A stretch of 64,000 bases of DNA from Arthrobacter sp. M2012083 (GCF_000281065.1 NZ_AKKK01000013.1:62001-126000), one strand, 5' to 3'; shown: positions 9,701 to 18,919, counted from the stretch's first letter. Numbers and translations are program-made. The notes: generated from the sequence alone by a model not told the origin.

Positions 9701-11565
9701 TAAAGGAAAAAATCGCGATGATCCGAGGTTTCGATCTCGAAGGGGCGTTCATCCAAGACCTCAAGGCCGAGGTTGTGGAAGTAGGGAAGGATTTGGCTAA
9801 GGCTCTTGGGCTCCATCAGGTAGAGCTTGACTCGGGCATCCTCCTCCAACGCCTCACCGGCACCTTCGGGAAGGTACACATGGACACCTGGCTTGATTTG
9901 CTTGGTAACCCGTCCTGCCCGCTCTGCCTCCGCACCGTATTTCTCGAAGCGCTCAATATCCTCAAGAGCGTCTTCCACTTCGTAGTCCACCCGGTACCCC
10001 GCGGGAAATGCCTCAGCCCACAGCGCGGACAGAACATCGGCGTCCTCGGCAGACCGGTGCTCACGGAGCACCTCTGCGATACCTTCGCTCCAAGACCGGG
10101 ACGCACGCATCAGCCGTTGTTCCAGTTCTTTCACGTCAACTTCCGCCAGCTCAGCCGTGCGGGGCAACCTGATCCTGAAGAAAACACGAGCCAATGCGGA
10201 TTCAGTGATCCGGGCCTCGTAGTCAATGCTTTCCGCGTGGAACGTTTCGCGGAGTTCCTGCTCGATCCGGAGTCTGACACTGGTGGTGTACCGGTCACGC
10301 GGCAGGTAGACCACGGCGGACATGAACCGTCCGTAGATGTCCGGGCGCAGGAACAGCTTGGTCCGGCGTCGCTCCTGGAGTCGCTGGATGCCGGTGGCAG
10401 TGGCGGCAAGATCAGGTATCTCGATCTGGAACAGTTCGTCGCGCGGATACGTTTCAAGGATTCCCAAAAGATCCTTCCCCGAGTGGGAGTCAATGGGGAA
10501 CCCGGCGTTACGGAGGACAGCATCCACCTTGTCCCGAACAATCGGGATGTTGCGAACCGATCCGGTGTAAGCACTAGTAGCGAACAGGCCAATGAACCGC
10601 CGCTCACCGTTAACATTTCCCAACGCATCGAAACTCTTGACGCCGATGTAATCAAGGTAGGCGGGCCGATGCACAGTGGAGCGCGAGTTCGCCTTGGTAA
10701 TCACCAAGGCACGCTTCTCCCTGGCGCGCTTACGGCCGGCATCCGTGAGGTGCTGGACTTGACGCGTGGTGTCGCCGGCGCGCAGGAGACCGAGGCCACT
10801 GTCTTCACGGAGTTGAAGAACGTCCTCGCCGTTCTCGTCAACGAGGTCGTATTCGCGGTAACCCAGGAAAGTGAAGTTTCCGTTGTCCAGCCATCGTAAA
10901 AGGTCTTGTGCCTGGCGGAGTTCAGCGACTTGCTCCGGATGCGTGATGCCGCCCAACGCCTCGGCCAGCTCGAGAGCTTTGCTGCGCATCTTGGGCCAGT
11001 CCTCCACAGCCGCCCTAACGTCGCCAAGAACGCGTTGCAGCCCGGCGATCAACTCTTCCCGCGCATCATCACTTACACGGTCAATTTCAACAGCGATCCA
11101 TGACTCCATATGCGAGGCGTTATCGCCATCGCCCAAAAGGTGGGCCACGCTGGGGAGCGCGGCGGTGTCGCCGCTGGAAATGCCAACGTTGGATGGGACC
11201 CTGGAAATTCTGCTCAGCTCACCGGACACCCGGTCACGGGTGACCACGAACAATGGGTGCATCACCAAACGGATCGCGCAGTTTTGGCGAACGAGTTCTG
11301 CATTGACAGAGTCGACAAGGAAGGGCATATCGTCCGTGACGATATACACAACGTTTCGCTCAGGTTCGACGGCGATCTGGACGACGGCATTTCCGGGCCG
11401 TCTGGACTGGGCAACGTTCCTGTGCTTTGTTGCCCGCGCAATCAACAGTTCGGGTGAATACGCACGTGAATCTTCCTCTGCGAGGTGTTCATAGTAGTCA
11501 CCGAAGAAACCTTCACGGACAACTGCTGCATCGGACCGATCCTCCACGCTGGATCCTGACGACAT
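6709..11565 (-). CDS. gdh: NAD-specific glutamate dehydrogenase, 180-kDa class
   Basis: The 1618-aa protein has the length and layout of the large bacterial NAD-GDH family. A long N-terminal regulatory region with ACT-like modules precedes a catalytic core near residues 800-1250. The substrate-lysine segment reads PTGAKGGFFAKKLP, the dinucleotide-binding part GVGDMSGDVFGNG, and a later motif VVGEGGNLGLTQRGRIE. It oxidises glutamate to 2-oxoglutarate and ammonium with NAD+, a catabolic role. Start is ATG 11565 with GGAGGC eight bases upstream. Several long opposite-strand frames inside it are shadows of its codon bias. Confidence 0.95.
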   Translation of the reverse strand: MSSGSSVEDRSDAAVVREGFFGDYYEHLAEEDSRAYSPELLIARATKHRNVAQSRRPGNAVVQIAVEPERNVVYIVTDDMPFLVDSVNAELVRQNCAIRLVMHPLFVVTRDRVSGELSRISRVPSNVGISSGDTAALPSVAHLLGDGDNASHMESWIAVEIDRVSDDAREELIAGLQRVLGDVRAAVEDWPKMRSKALELAEALGGITHPEQVAELRQAQDLLRWLDNGNFTFLGYREYDLVDENGEDVLQLREDSGLGLLRAGDTTRQVQHLTDAGRKRAREKRALVITKANSRSTVHRPAYLDYIGVKSFDALGNVNGERRFIGLFATSAYTGSVRNIPIVRDKVDAVLRNAGFPIDSHSGKDLLGILETYPRDELFQIEIPDLAATATGIQRLQERRRTKLFLRPDIYGRFMSAVVYLPRDRYTTSVRLRIEQELRETFHAESIDYEARITESALARVFFRIRLPRTAELAEVDVKELEQRLMRASRSWSEGIAEVLREHRSAEDADVLSALWAEAFPAGYRVDYEVEDALEDIERFEKYGAEAERAGRVTKQIKPGVHVYLPEGAGEALEEDARVKLYLMEPKSLSQILPYFHNLGLEVLDERPFEIETSDHRDFFLYDLGLKYPAGVDPLATGDLLGASFGAAITGAVESDNFDRLVLREGIHWRQVVVLRAYAKYMRQMGNTNSFGFIADTLLGNPDVARGLNELFSARFDPTVPEGQRPERQAAARAALAESIEQVATLDADRVLRTFVNLIESTLRTNYYQNKEYVSFKLDPTSIEGLPFPRPMFEIWVYSPSVEGVHLRFGKVARGGLRWSDRREDFRTEILGLVKAQTVKNAVIVPTGAKGGFFAKKLPNPAVDRAAWMAEGIESYKTFIRGLLDITDNLVTSADGERLVPPSDVVRHDDDDSYLVVAADKGTATFSDTANGLAAEYGFWLGDAFASGGSVGYDHKAMGITARGAWESVKRHFSELDLDTQTEEFTVVGVGDMSGDVFGNGMLLSRHIRLLAAFDHRHIFLDPSPDAAASFAERQRLFELPRSSWDDYDRTLISEGGGVYPRQAKTIPVSDQVRKALGLPDGTTQLSPPELLRAILLAPADLLYNGGIGTYVKASTETHAAVGDKANDAIRVDGRDLRVKVVGEGGNLGLTQRGRIEAALQGVILNTDAIDNSAGVDCSDHEVNIKIFVDRMVAAGKLDSAERASFLADMTDEVGRLVLQDNIDQNILLLNDRTRVADWSPSYERLMDWLEKSADLKRDLEALPTTETLRSRLEQGQGLTSPELAVLAAYAKIELAGALRDSNLADDPWFADTIREYFPKQLREKFDAELDTHPLRREIIATVVANDIINLGGITFAFRAIEETSANEVAVAKAFVALREIYDLDPMVAELNALPASFPTEHWSEVHLDIRRLLDRAVRWVLGQGMGSQPISEVVESFKPMLAPLRAKLLDYLRGEDKIRISAWLDKARTWGLPEHLAHRWAELFESYALLDIARIAQTGKEGVEDVARVYYTVFNRFHVDSLLERISSLPRDDRWQALARAALRDDLYSTVADMTTSVLESTESGALAEDRLKAWEGQNAEQLGRAKTMFDEVNALEADDMASLSVALRLLRSIVRR

Positions 11566-11622
11566 CTACAAACGCCTCCATCACATGTTCATTGCTGCGA
11601 CTCTGCAGCCCACATGGCGAGC

Positions 11623-12933
11623 CTAGCGCTTATGGAGGTGCAAAGCTCTGATAGATCGACCAAACGAATTACGATTTCGCTGGACGGGTGCACAGACCAA
11701 CCCGGCAATGGCCATCCGCAGCGGCGAGTCAGGCGCTACTTCCAGGAGGACTGCACCTGCCAGCAAAGCTGCATCACACGCCACGGAGTCTGCCGGAAGG
11801 TAGGCGTCCACACCCACTCCCGGACCATAGCGGTCCCAGGCGTCACCCAGTTGCTGTCTGGGCGAATGGCCCACCGCCGAACGCTTCACCTTGTTCAATA
11901 CGACACGGGGAGATACTTCCGGAACCACGGACTCAAGCTCCGCCAGTCCCCTAACCAGTCGCGGCACTCCAATGGCATCCGCTGCCCCTACCGCGAACAC
12001 AACATCAGCCATTTCCAAACTGCGAAGCGTGGCGGCGTTCCGCCGCGGAGCCATGGTGTCAAAACTGAGCTCTTCATCGGCTTCAAGGCAAAAACCCGTA
12101 TCCACCACCACATGGTCCGCCACTTGCCTGGCCCTTTCGAGGACCATCGAGATCGCTCCCGCCCTCAATTCCGTCCACCGGTCCGCCCTGGTAGTTCCCG
12201 TGAGAACCCGAAAAGTCCCGGCTTTCGTGTAAACAGATATGGCCGCCGACTTGAGTGCCTCAATATCGAGCAAGCCCTGGTCCGCCAGCCTGCAGGCCTG
12301 GGCCAGACCCGCAGACTCGTCCAGCAGCCCAAGAACCGCCGACACACTGGCCCCATAACTATCAGCATCCACGAGGATGACTGACTCGCCGGCCGCGGCC
12401 AGCTCCGCCGCGATGTTGACCGCAAGAAGAGTCCTGCCAGGTGCGCCAACCGGTCCCCATACGGCAGTTATCTGACCTGCCCCCTCCGGCATGTCGTCGA
12501 CGTATTCCGCTGCAGGCTCCAAAAGCGCACCCGCTCCAGGATCTGCGAAACCTGCGTCCCTGCCAGGCAAAGGCTGGCTCCGTGGACCTTCGCGACCCAC
12601 AGCCTCCGAAATTTTGGCTGCGAGGTCTGCGGCATCAATGCCGGTCGAGGCTGGAACGGCTCCGATGGAGTGCAGGCGTTTGGCCTCGGCGGGATCATCC
12701 GTCAGGGCAACGATGGAGACGCCGACTGCTCCGAGGCGATCAACCAGCGTGGTGGTGAGTTCCTCGCAACCTTCCGCAACCACAGCCGCAACTGCAAGAC
12801 CGCTTTGGCAAGCAGCAATCAGTTCAGCAAGCTCTGAACAACGGCGCACCACTGTTACCGGACCGTGCAGGCGTTCCAACCCGCCGACTACAGCTTCCTG
12901 TGCGGAACCAACGGTAACGACAGGAATGCTCAC
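11623..12933 (-). CDS. CpaE/MinD-like P-loop protein with altered Walker A
   Basis: It is about 436 aa from GTG 12933, which overlaps the preceding stop as GTGA; a longer TTG start at 12957 is less likely. Residues about 1-130 look like a receiver-like CpaE N-domain. A MinD/ParA-type domain follows with VILVDADSYGASV (switch I/A-prime region) and VVVDTGF (Walker B-like). The P-loop reads GPVGAPGRT, so both the signature lysine and the usual GK lysine are missing (K to R). CpaE proteins position Tad/Flp pilus machinery, but no TadA, TadB/C or pilin gene is nearby. Coupling with the SAF protein implies joint action at the membrane. Confidence 0.85.
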   Translation of the reverse strand: MSIPVVTVGSAQEAVVGGLERLHGPVTVVRRCSELAELIAACQSGLAVAAVVAEGCEELTTTLVDRLGAVGVSIVALTDDPAEAKRLHSIGAVPASTGIDAADLAAKISEAVGREGPRSQPLPGRDAGFADPGAGALLEPAAEYVDDMPEGAGQITAVWGPVGAPGRTLLAVNIAAELAAAGESVILVDADSYGASVSAVLGLLDESAGLAQACRLADQGLLDIEALKSAAISVYTKAGTFRVLTGTTRADRWTELRAGAISMVLERARQVADHVVVDTGFCLEADEELSFDTMAPRRNAATLRSLEMADVVFAVGAADAIGVPRLVRGLAELESVVPEVSPRVVLNKVKRSAVGHSPRQQLGDAWDRYGPGVGVDAYLPADSVACDAALLAGAVLLEVAPDSPLRMAIAGLVCAPVQRNRNSFGRSIRALHLHKR

Positions 12934-13583
12934 CGGACCACGCCCGCAGGATTCCAAACAACAGACACCTTGGCCTTGTTTGCTTGGGCACCCAGCAATT
13001 TTGGCATTTGCTCATCAGTGACCAGCACCATCACCACGGTTGTTTTCGCAGTACCCAACGTAGAAGAGCCGCTGGTCACTTCGGCGATTTCCGCACTTGG
13101 CAGGAGCAGCCGCGGTTCCTCAAACGCACCGTTTGAACCGGGCATTGCAATCCACACATCAACCCTGGCGCCTGGAACGGCTTGAGAGGGCAGCTCTTCC
13201 TCCATGGCAATGGCCACCGGTTTACGGTCTACGGCATCGGCGTCCCCCAGGCTTGCCTGCGGGACCAGCTGATTCTTTGCCACCCTCTGCAGCGCAACCT
13301 TGCCCTCAGCGAAGCCGTGTTCGACTGTGACATAGCTTTGCTCGACCTCATCCAAGCGGACTTTGACAATGGATAAGTCCGCCTCCGCGACCACCTGACC
13401 CACCGCTATGTCTTCCCGGGCCGAGTACACCTGCGTAGTCCTGTCAGCGGAACCAAGCAACGCAATGACGCCGGCTACAGATCCCAGAACCAGCAATACG
13501 CCAATGAGCAGCCGGGGATCCCTCCACGATGGCTTCTGCAGCCTCGGAGCCGCAATGCCCACACTCTGACCCATTTTCCTCAT
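12930..13583 (-). CDS. CpaB-like SAF-domain membrane protein
   Basis: The 217-aa protein has a short basic N-terminus and one membrane helix at about 25-46 (LLIGVLLVLGSVAGVIALLG). An extracytoplasmic SAF/RcpC-type domain starts at VYSAREDIAVGQVVAEADL. CpaB/RcpC proteins sit at the pilus or secretin periplasmic assembly; here the partner is only the CpaE-like gene, which overlaps by 4 bp. Start could be ATG 13583 or ATG 13574; GGGGG lies next to the first. Confidence 0.85.
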   Translation of the reverse strand: MRKMGQSVGIAAPRLQKPSWRDPRLLIGVLLVLGSVAGVIALLGSADRTTQVYSAREDIAVGQVVAEADLSIVKVRLDEVEQSYVTVEHGFAEGKVALQRVAKNQLVPQASLGDADAVDRKPVAIAMEEELPSQAVPGARVDVWIAMPGSNGAFEEPRLLLPSAEIAEVTSGSSTLGTAKTTVVMVLVTDEQMPKLLGAQANKAKVSVVWNPAGVVR

Positions 13584-13729
13584 CCCCCGCTTTGAGTTAC
13601 GGCATGGCCGACGGCACCTGCCTCCTCATTCTTACCGGCGCCTTCCACAGGTTCAAAGCCATTGGCCTCAAACAGGCCGAAACTGTGGATAACTACACCA
13701 AAAGGGAACAACGGTGGCAAAATGAAGCC

Positions 13730-13951
13730 ATGCCCCGATTTCTGACCCTTGCCGATGTTGCCGAACAACTCCAAATCAATTCGCCTCAGGCCTATGCCCT
13801 CGTGAGAAGCGGCGAACTGAAGGCCATACAGGTAGGAGGGCGGGGACAATGGCGCATCGAGGAAAAGATGCTTGAGCAGTACATCGAGGATCGCTACGCA
13901 GAGGCCAGCCGCATGATCGAAGAGGCGAAGAACAAAGTTAACCAGCCTTAG
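13730..13951 (+). CDS. Small MerR/excisionase-type helix-turn-helix protein (BldC-like size)
   Basis: The 73-aa protein starts MPRFLTLADVAEQLQI and carries an HTH_17 fold: helix-turn-helix at about 5-27, then the wing motif VGGRGQWRIEE at about 37-47. The C-terminal helix is long and charged. Its size and layout match BldC, the minimal MerR-like protein that binds arrays of direct repeats cooperatively. A longer frame begins upstream, but ATG 13730 gives the canonical domain start. It is divergent from the SAF gene, and its stop overlaps the converging next gene by 3-4 bases. Confidence 0.8.
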   Translation: MPRFLTLADVAEQLQINSPQAYALVRSGELKAIQVGGRGQWRIEEKMLEQYIEDRYAEASRMIEEAKNKVNQP

Positions 13952-14535
13952 CTGCCGCTACCCCTGAAGTCTTGACTCCCCCCGGAGCAAAGCGCTGCCA
14001 TTGAACTGATAGGGATCGTCAGGACCGCGGCTATATTGCCGGCTCGGCGTACTTCACCATGCGGAACCACTGCGAGGTCAAAGTGGTCACGCCCCACCCT
14101 GTCTATGACTCCATGCAGCTTGTACCCGTCACCCGTCCGCACCTTCAGATGAACTATCAGTTCAGAGCGGTCCCTTGACAGCGCCCTCAGTGCTGAGGCC
14201 ATCCCCATTGTTTGCTGCATCCGTGACGAAGGCTTCAATGCCACTCTCCCCAATCCTTGGTATGAGAGCACCGAGTTGTAAGGCACCAGCCATTGTCGCG
14301 CCCCGTCGGTCAGGACCAGCCACCCGTTACCCGCGCGACCCAGCACTCCTCGGATAACGTTGCCGTCAACCAGGACGATCTTGACTTCGGCACCAGCGGC
14401 CCCGCGCAGGCGATCACCTAGTTCGATTCCTGCAAGCTCAGCCCTGGCCCGATCTGTAATCTCAGATTCCTCCTCCAGGGCACGCCGCGCAGAAAATTGT
14501 GCTTCCAGATCGCCGAAAAGAGAGTCCCATCTCAT
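13948..14535 (-). CDS. Conserved hypothetical with two beta-barrel-like segments
   Basis: The protein is 195 aa. After an N-terminal helix, the segments VKIVLVDGNVIRGVLGRAGNGWLVL and VHLKVRTGDGYKLHGVIDRVGRDHFDL each look like an Sm/SH3-like small barrel (strand-rich, DG turn, G-V). I recognise no named family. It is soluble and ends in a Ser/Gly-rich tail. It converges on the small HTH gene, with stops TAA and TAG overlapping. Confidence 0.7.
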   Translation of the reverse strand: MRWDSLFGDLEAQFSARRALEEESEITDRARAELAGIELGDRLRGAAGAEVKIVLVDGNVIRGVLGRAGNGWLVLTDGARQWLVPYNSVLSYQGLGRVALKPSSRMQQTMGMASALRALSRDRSELIVHLKVRTGDGYKLHGVIDRVGRDHFDLAVVPHGEVRRAGNIAAVLTIPISSMAALCSGGSQDFRGSGS

Positions 14536-14620
14536 GTAGTCAGACTAGGCTGCAGGGAGAAGCAAGGCTAATCCGCCGCGGAAAGAAATTTCGCGATTGG
14601 ACAAGATGAAGCAGGTGTGC

Positions 14621-14670
14621 TCAAAATGGGGTCAAGAAAGTCAAAGTACATCAAATTACACCAAATAAAG
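14621..14670 (+). promoter_or_regulatory. Helically phased TCAAA-type repeats upstream of the LysM gene
   Basis: Five related motifs (TCAAA, TCAAG, TCAAA, TCAAA, CCAAA) start at 14621, 14632, 14641, 14651 and 14661, i.e. every 9-11 bp, ending 20 bp before the LysM start. Direct repeats on one DNA face suit cooperative binding by a BldC-like protein, or intrinsic bending. Binding is inferred. Confidence 0.45.
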
Positions 14671-14684
14671 CTTGGGGGCTTTGA

Positions 14685-15461
14685 ATGGCACGAACATTGC
14701 GCAGTGACTCCAGCATCGCAGCGTCTGTTCTTGGTCTGGGACTGCTCCTGATTCTTGTCGGAAACCTGCTCCTTGCACAGTGGGGAGCCGCTGAGCGACT
14801 TAACCAAAGATCCACTTTTGAACATTTTCTCGGTTTTGTTGCCTGTGCTGCCGGGATTGCGATAGTGATTTGGTGGGCGCTCTCGTTGTTCATCGCCTTC
14901 CTGGCGTCGCTACTGCTCCAGGCAGGGCACAGGAACCGTGCCGACTCGCTTTCGAAGTTCAGCCCTGGCTTTATGTTGCGAATCGCCGTGGCGGTCGCGA
15001 GCCTGAACCTTCTGGGCGCAGGGGTCGCTCAAGCAGATACCAGCCCGCCTGTACCGGGTTGGCACAGTGCTTCCCCAGGTAACACGGCCCACGCGCAGCC
15101 AGCGTGGAACCCCGCTTCCGCGGAGCATGCCTTCTCCACTCTGGAATCTGTAGGCGACAACGACAAGGCCAGCAGTCGAGCCATTAGTCCACGATGGCAG
15201 CCTCAGCCTCCGGTGGTTGATCCAGGACTTCTGAGCCGCCAGTCCTCACGTTCATCGACCCAATCGGGCGACGCCATCGTAATCGTCAAGGATGGTGACT
15301 CGTTGTGGTCAATTGCGGCGTCCAGGCTGGGACCCTTCGCAACTGACGTGGACGTCGCTCTGATCTGGCCCAAGTGGTACGCCGCCAACCGCGAAACCAT
15401 CGGAAGTAACCCGGCCGTGCTGCTTCCAGGACAGGTTCTGCAGCCGCCCTCATCGGGCTAG
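14685..15461 (+). CDS. Membrane-anchored LysM peptidoglycan-binding protein
   Basis: The protein is 258 aa. Two membrane helices lie at about 12-32 and 46-75, with another hydrophobic stretch at 97-117 (MLRIAVAVASLNLLGAGVAQA). A flexible Pro/Ser-rich region is followed by a C-terminal LysM-like domain at about 200-255 (VIVKDGDSLWSIAASRLGP...LLPGQVLQPP). It probably tethers to or senses cell wall. The TAD-like cluster and the Rv3235-family gene flank it. Confidence 0.85.
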   Translation: MARTLRSDSSIAASVLGLGLLLILVGNLLLAQWGAAERLNQRSTFEHFLGFVACAAGIAIVIWWALSLFIAFLASLLLQAGHRNRADSLSKFSPGFMLRIAVAVASLNLLGAGVAQADTSPPVPGWHSASPGNTAHAQPAWNPASAEHAFSTLESVGDNDKASSRAISPRWQPQPPVVDPGLLSRQSSRSSTQSGDAIVIVKDGDSLWSIAASRLGPFATDVDVALIWPKWYAANRETIGSNPAVLLPGQVLQPPSSG

Positions 15462-15616
15462 CAGTCAAGGGCTCGAGCCCGCCATTTCCACAAACCCGCC
15501 CGCTCAGGGGCCAGCCTCCACCTATCAAAGCCGATTCCTGGCGTCATCCCAGCAGAAGCCACCGAGCAATGCGTCCCCACGCTGAAGCTCATGTAGTGAA
15601 TGCCTGAGGTATGACC

Positions 15617-16039
15617 ATGACCGTTGCAACTGCGAACCGACCAGCAAGCCGCCGGAGCACAAAGCGCACAACCCCCACATACGGCCCGGGAGGCCCGGAC
15701 GTCGATGTCCGGCTTGTGGCACGGAGCATCGCGCAGGCAGCTTTGGAGGTTCTGGCCGGCACCCGTCCACTGCAACAACTCTCCCGCTCCCTGGATTCGG
15801 AGTGCTACCTGTCCCTCCAGCATCGAGCAGCCCTCACGCGAAAACACGCAGCCAGAACAAGGGGTAATCCGCAGCCCCACCTGAGCCCCATGGTCCGCTC
15901 TGTTCGGGTCTGTTCAATATCCGAATCCATTTGCGAGGCAAGCATCGTAGTGGCGGAAGAGCAACGGTGCCGTGCCGTAGCCATGAGGCTGGAGCGGTTG
16001 GACGGAGTTTGGCAGGTTACCGCGCTGGAAATTGGATAA
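15617..16039 (+). CDS. Rv3235-family protein
   Basis: It is about 140 aa. An Arg/Thr/Pro-rich N-terminus precedes a compact domain (VRLVARSIAQAALEVLAGTRPLQQL; then a strand region ending VWQVTALEIG) typical of the Rv3235 family, encoded beside secA in actinobacteria. GAGG lies seven bases before ATG 15617; an ATG at 15611 is in frame but too close to that site. Function is unknown. Confidence 0.8.
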   Translation: MTVATANRPASRRSTKRTTPTYGPGGPDVDVRLVARSIAQAALEVLAGTRPLQQLSRSLDSECYLSLQHRAALTRKHAARTRGNPQPHLSPMVRSVRVCSISESICEASIVVAEEQRCRAVAMRLERLDGVWQVTALEIG

Positions 16040-16070
16040 ATTCAGCGGAAGAAATTGCCTCGAGGCAGAC

Positions 16071-16115
16071 AAAAAGGGTGAACCCTGGACAATCAGCCTG
16101 GGTTCACCCTTTTCT
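16071..16115. terminator. Bidirectional terminator between Rv3235-family gene and secA
   Basis: The arms AAAAGGGTGAACCC and GGGTTCACCCTTTT pair around a short loop, with A- and T-runs on either side, between convergent genes. Confidence 0.85.
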
Positions 16116-16135
16116 TGACCGCCTCACGAGACCGG

Positions 16136-18877
16136 TCAGCGACGCTTCTTTTTGGCCTGCTTGCGCTGGTCCTGGCTTGCCGCTTTCGCAGGATTGCCGG
16201 AGCGTCCTGAAGTCCGGCCCTCAATGCGTGTCTGGGTTGCTCCATCTTCACCTGGAGCGGTGTACTGCAGCTGCGCCGGCTTTTCCGGCGCTTGGAGGCC
16301 TGCCGCACGGATTTTCGGGTCGTGATGCTCGGTGTGTGCGCCAGCGGCAGAATCGTCCGCCACCACCACGTCTTCGGCGGGCGTTACCTCAACTTCGAGG
16401 TTGTAGAGGAAACCGATGCTCTCCTCACGGATGGCTTCCATCATGCTTTGGAACATCACGAACCCTTCGCGCTGGTATTCCACCAAAGGATCGCGTTGGG
16501 CCATTGCACGAAGACCAATGCCCTCCTTGAGATAGTCCATCTCGTAGAGGTGTTCCTGCCACTTGCGTCCGAGGACGGAGAGCACAACCCTGCGCTCAAG
16601 CTCACGCATGCTCTCGGAGCCGATTGCCTCTTCGCGTGCCTGGTAAACGAGCCGGGCATCAGAGAGGATTTCCTCCTTCAGGAATTCCGCCGTGACCCTG
16701 GACTTACCGCCGGCTTCGTCAATGATTTCCTGGGCAGTCACTGTTGCCGGGTACAAGGTCTTGAGGTTCGCCCACAGCTGGTTGTAGTCCCAGTCGTCGC
16801 CCGATCCCTCAGAGGTGGCGGCGTCAATGAGTGCGTTGATGGTGTCTTCCAGGAAGTACTGGACTTTTTCGTGCAGGTCATCGCCTTCAAGGATCCGACG
16901 ACGGTCGCCATAAATGGCTTCACGCTGACGATTGAGGACGTCATCGTACTTGAGGACGTTCTTACGCTGCTCGGCGTTGCGGCCCTCTACTTGGCCTTGC
17001 GCGGAGGCGATTGCCCGGGAAACCAGCTTCGACTCAAGCGCAACGTCGTCAGGCACCGAACTGTTCATCAGACGTTCGGCCGCACCTGAGTTGAACAACC
17101 TCATGAGGTCATCTGTCAGAGAAAGGTAGAACCGGGATTCGCCGGGGTCGCCTTGCCGTCCGGAACGTCCACGCAACTGGTTGTCAATACGGCGGGATTC
17201 GTGGCGCTCGGTTCCAAGTACGTAAAGTCCGCCAAGGTCCAGAACTTCTTCATGCTCGTCCTTGACTGCCTGTTTGGCTGCGGCGAGCGCCGCAGGCCAT
17301 GCGGCCTCGTACTCTTCGGAGTTTTCCTCAGGATCAAGGCCGCGCTTGGCAAGTTCGGCAATGGCAGTAAATTCGGCATTGCCGCCGAGCATGATGTCAG
17401 TACCGCGGCCCGCCATGTTGGTTGCCACTGTAACCGCGCCCTTTCGCCCGGCCTGCGCCACGATGGACGCCTCCCTTGCGTGGTTCTTGGCGTTCAGTAC
17501 TTCGTGCCGGATGCCTTCTTTGGCCAAGAGCTTGGAGAGGTACTCACTCTTTTCGACACTAGTGGTACCCACCAGCACAGGCTGGCCGTTCTCGTGACGT
17601 TCCGCGATGTCCTGAACAACAGCATCGAACTTAACCACCTCGTTCTTGTAGACGAGGTCCGGCTGGTCGATACGCTGCATATCGCGGTTTGTGGGAATGG
17701 GAACGACACCGAGCTTGTAGGTGCTCATGAACTCAGCGGCTTCAGTCTCGGCCGTACCCGTCATGCCGGCCAGCTTCGAATACATGCGGAAGTAGTTCTG
17801 CAGCGTCACCGTGGCGAGAGTCTGGTTCTCCGCCTTGATCTCGACGTTTTCTTTGGCCTCAATAGCCTGGTGCATGCCTTCGTTGTAGCGCCGTCCGGCA
17901 AGGATGCGTCCGGTGTGCTCGTCAACGATCAAGACCTCGCCGTCGAGGATGACGTAGTCCTTATCCCGCTTGAAAAGTTCTTTGGCCTTGATGGCATTGT
18001 TGAGGAAGCCAATCAGCGGGGTGTTGGCAGATTCGTAGAGGTTTTGTATTCCAAGGTAGTCCTCTACCTTTTCAATACCGGCTTCAAGCACGCCCACGGT
18101 CCGCTTCTTCTCATCGACTTCATAGTCGACGTCAGGCTGCAAACGAAGGACGACTTTGGCAAATTCGCTGTACCACCGGTTGGTGTCGCCTTGCGCGGGA
18201 CCGGAAATGATCAGCGGAGTACGCGCTTCGTCGATCAGAATGGAGTCGACCTCATCCACGATCGCGAAGTTGTGGCCGCGCTGGACGAGCTCACTCGCGT
18301 CCCAAGCCATGTTGTCGCGCAGGTAATCGAAGCCAAATTCGTTGTTGGTGCCGTACGTAATGTCAGCGGCGTACTGTTCCCGGCGTACGGTGGGGTCCTG
18401 GTTGGACAAGATGCAACCGCTGGAAAGACCAAGGAACCTGTAGACGCGGCCCATGAGTTCGGACTGGTACTCGGCAAGGTAGTCGTTCACCGTGACAACG
18501 TGGACACCCTTGCCGGAAAGAGCGTTAAGGTACGCAGGCGCAGTAGCAACAAGGGTCTTGCCTTCACCGGTTTTCATTTCCGCGATGTTGCCCAGGTGCA
18601 GCGCAGCGCCACCCATGAGCTGCACGTCGAAGTGCCGCATCCCCAAGGTCCTGGACGAGGCTTCGCGCACAGCGGCGAAGGCTTCCGGGAGGAGGGCTTC
18701 CAAGGATTCGCCATCTTGGTGGCGGGACCTTAGCCGGTCCGTTTCCTCGCGGATTTCAGCGTCCGAGAAGGACTTGAAGGTGTCTTCCAGGGCATTGATG
18801 GAATCGGCATAGTTCCGCAGTGTCTTGAGTGTCTTTTTGTCACCCGTGCGGAGAAGTTTTTCGATTAGTGATGCCAC
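16136..18877 (-). CDS. secA: Preprotein translocase ATPase SecA
   Basis: The 913-aa motor drives Sec-dependent export through SecYEG. Visible motifs are Walker [12 protein letters not shown] (about 100), [19 protein letters not shown] (about 210), the helicase motif [12 protein letters not shown] (about 495) and [13 protein letters not shown]. The tail is Lys/Arg-rich and ends KKKRR. It lacks the CxCx8C/H zinc site of proteobacterial SecA, as usual for actinobacterial SecA1. Start is GTG 18877 with GGGAGC eight bases upstream. Confidence 0.97.
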   Translation of the reverse strand: MASLIEKLLRTGDKKTLKTLRNYADSINALEDTFKSFSDAEIREETDRLRSRHQDGESLEALLPEAFAAVREASSRTLGMRHFDVQLMGGAALHLGNIAEMKTGEGKTLVATAPAYLNALSGKGVHVVTVNDYLAEYQSELMGRVYRFLGLSSGCILSNQDPTVRREQYAADITYGTNNEFGFDYLRDNMAWDASELVQRGHNFAIVDEVDSILIDEARTPLIISGPAQGDTNRWYSEFAKVVLRLQPDVDYEVDEKKRTVGVLEAGIEKVEDYLGIQNLYESANTPLIGFLNNAIKAKELFKRDKDYVILDGEVLIVDEHTGRILAGRRYNEGMHQAIEAKENVEIKAENQTLATVTLQNYFRMYSKLAGMTGTAETEAAEFMSTYKLGVVPIPTNRDMQRIDQPDLVYKNEVVKFDAVVQDIAERHENGQPVLVGTTSVEKSEYLSKLLAKEGIRHEVLNAKNHAREASIVAQAGRKGAVTVATNMAGRGTDIMLGGNAEFTAIAELAKRGLDPEENSEEYEAAWPAALAAAKQAVKDEHEEVLDLGGLYVLGTERHESRRIDNQLRGRSGRQGDPGESRFYLSLTDDLMRLFNSGAAERLMNSSVPDDVALESKLVSRAIASAQGQVEGRNAEQRKNVLKYDDVLNRQREAIYGDRRRILEGDDLHEKVQYFLEDTINALIDAATSEGSGDDWDYNQLWANLKTLYPATVTAQEIIDEAGGKSRVTAEFLKEEILSDARLVYQAREEAIGSESMRELERRVVLSVLGRKWQEHLYEMDYLKEGIGLRAMAQRDPLVEYQREGFVMFQSMMEAIREESIGFLYNLEVEVTPAEDVVVADDSAAGAHTEHHDPKIRAAGLQAPEKPAQLQYTAPGEDGATQTRIEGRTSGRSGNPAKAASQDQRKQAKKKRR

Positions 18878-18919
18878 GTGAAATTGCTCCCAGTCTCATG
18901 CTGCCGAATTCTGGCTGTT

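Noticed and set aside
9718..10899. 393-aa rightward frame opposite gdh
   Set aside because: It is fully antisense to a well-conserved gene, with no ribosome site and no recognisable domain.
12930..13583. Evidence for a complete Tad/Flp pilus
   Set aside because: Only CpaB- and CpaE-like genes are present; the ATPase, platform, pilin and peptidase genes are absent.
17153..18733. 526-aa rightward frame opposite secA
   Set aside because: It is a shadow of secA codon bias; its sequence is Val/Gly/His-rich without domain features.
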